Below are positions 5,188 to 5,906 of a DNA stretch of 5,906 nucleotides, piece after piece. The stretch lies in NCBI GenBank assembly GCA_029881175.1, contig JAOUNC010000194.1, positions 1-5,906 on the forward strand. Reading direction: 5' to 3'. A model generated the notes under the pieces. The model was not told the DNA's origin. It ran no database searches and was given only the letters and a program-made list of their open reading frames with translations. The translations under genes were made by a program, and so were the position numbers. The stretch's first letter is position 1. The number at the start of each line of letters is the position of its first letter. The DNA is from Nitrospirota bacterium (lineage in GTDB: Bacteria > Nitrospirota > Nitrospiria > Nitrospirales > UBA8639).

Positions 5188-5906
5188 TTATTTGACGAAT
5201 TCAGAGACTTTTTTACTTTCGAGTGCTTCTTTCAAGGTTGCATCCATCAATACTTCTGCCAAATGATGCGTCTCTTTTTCGGTTTCCGCGATACCGGCAC
5301 GAATGGCTCGATGATCATCGCCCTTCTGCGTTTCACCCAGTCGTTGAAGCACATGCTGAATCTCAGTTTTTTCTTTGTCGCTAATAAGATCCGAAGCACG
5401 ACCCAAGGCTTTTTCAGTCGCCACAATAATCGCATTCGCCTCAGTGCGAGCTTCGATCACTTGTCGTGCCTTGATATCCTCTTCCGCAAATTGGAACGAA
5501 TCTCGAATCATCCCCTCCACTTCGTCATCAGTGAGTCCATGAGAAGGCTTCACTTGCACGGACTGCGCTTCACTCGTGCGAATATCTCTTGCGGTCACAT
5601 GTAAGATGCCATTTGCATCGATGAGGAAGGTCACTTCCACACGGGGAACCCCGGCAGGGAGGGGTGGCATTTTCAATTGGAATCGCGCCAAACTGCGATT
5701 GTCTTTCACTAATTCCCGTTCTCCCTGTAGAATATGGATATCCACTGACGTTTGTCCGTCCACATAAGTCGTAAACATTTCCTTGGCGCTGGTTGGAATC
5801 GTCGTATTGCGCCGGATAAGCGCACTCATCACTCCCCCCATGGTTTCAATTCCCAAGGACAAGGGCGTGACATCCAAGAGAAGGATTTCTTTATTATGAC
5901 CACCAA
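5188..5906 (-). CDS. hscA: HscA, Hsp70-type chaperone for Fe-S cluster transfer (C-terminal part)
   Basis: The frame runs from the TAA at 5188-5190 through the right edge, so the N-terminal ATPase domain is outside the window. The 238 visible residues begin just before the interdomain linker [14 protein letters not shown]. The substrate-binding domain follows, with IRRNTTIP, the [18 protein letters not shown] block and [13 protein letters not shown], then the helical lid. [20 protein letters not shown] and the late KGDDHRAI segment match HscA rather than DnaK, and the protein ends without the Gly-rich/EEVD-like tail of DnaK. HscA with its co-chaperone HscB binds the LPPVK motif of IscU and uses ATP to release the cluster to acceptors. 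TTG at 5875-5877 is an ordinary Leu codon in the linker, not a start. iscX follows 45 bp downstream. Confidence 0.94.
   Translation of the reverse strand, partial: GGHNKEILLLDVTPLSLGIETMGGVMSALIRRNTTIPTSAKEMFTTYVDGQTSVDIHILQGERELVKDNRSLARFQLKMPPLPAGVPRVEVTFLIDANGILHVTARDIRTSEAQSVQVKPSHGLTDDEVEGMIRDSFQFAEEDIKARQVIEARTEANAIIVATEKALGRASDLISDKEKTEIQHVLQRLGETQKGDDHRAIRAGIAETEKETHHLAEVLMDATLKEALESKKVSEFVK

Noticed and set aside
5134..5604. 156-codon plus-strand frame opposite hscA and iscX
   Set aside because: It lies antisense to the well-supported hscA frame and crosses into the iscX start. Its translation is Phe/Arg-rich with no recognisable family, as expected of a shadow frame.

Overview
The window comes from a Gram-negative bacterial chromosome of moderate base composition (GC about half, judged by eye). 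The evidence is a bifunctional class A penicillin-binding protein and the HscA/IscX arm of the ISC iron-sulfur system. Phylum cannot be fixed from the sequence alone: HscA plus IscX is typical of Proteobacteria, but the set of genes could also fit another Gram-negative phylum such as Nitrospirota. I see no mobile element, phage gene, CRISPR array, tRNA or rRNA.

Layout, left to right. (1) 1-156, plus: the C-terminal end of an ErpA/IscA-type Fe-S carrier with its CGCG tail, closed by a strong hairpin terminator at 187-238. (2) 268-1062, plus: a double-length 6-pyruvoyl/6-carboxytetrahydropterin synthase-like protein. Its first half keeps the zinc and catalytic residues and its second half has lost nearly all of them. 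(3) 1063-1245: a short spacer with a cluster of hairpins that can pair in more than one way. (4) 1246-1584 and 1679-2149, both minus: a thioredoxin-fold protein with a CEPC site, downstream of a BCP/AhpE-like peroxiredoxin. A 9-bp-stem terminator lies between them, so the redox pair shares a direction but is transcriptionally uncoupled or attenuated. (5) 2150-2443: a divergent spacer with a possible peroxiredoxin promoter overlapping a 10-bp palindrome, and a weak promoter and small upstream ORF before the next gene. (6) 2444-4843, plus: a complete class A PBP (PBP1A, mrcA/ponA) with all glycosyltransferase and transpeptidase motifs. (7) 4924-5142 and 5188 to the right edge, both minus: iscX directly downstream of hscA, whose 5' part lies outside the window. 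The fdx gene that often separates them is absent from this spot.

How the genes relate: the Fe-S genes lie at the two ends in opposite orientations, so they are not one operon here, although they serve the same process. The peroxiredoxin and thioredoxin-like protein plausibly act together in peroxide reduction (inferred from adjacency and chemistry). The pterin enzyme and PBP1A are housekeeping genes with no evident link to their neighbours. This is mostly ordinary core genome. The most unusual item is the tandem pterin synthase with a degenerate second domain; no clearly new system was found.
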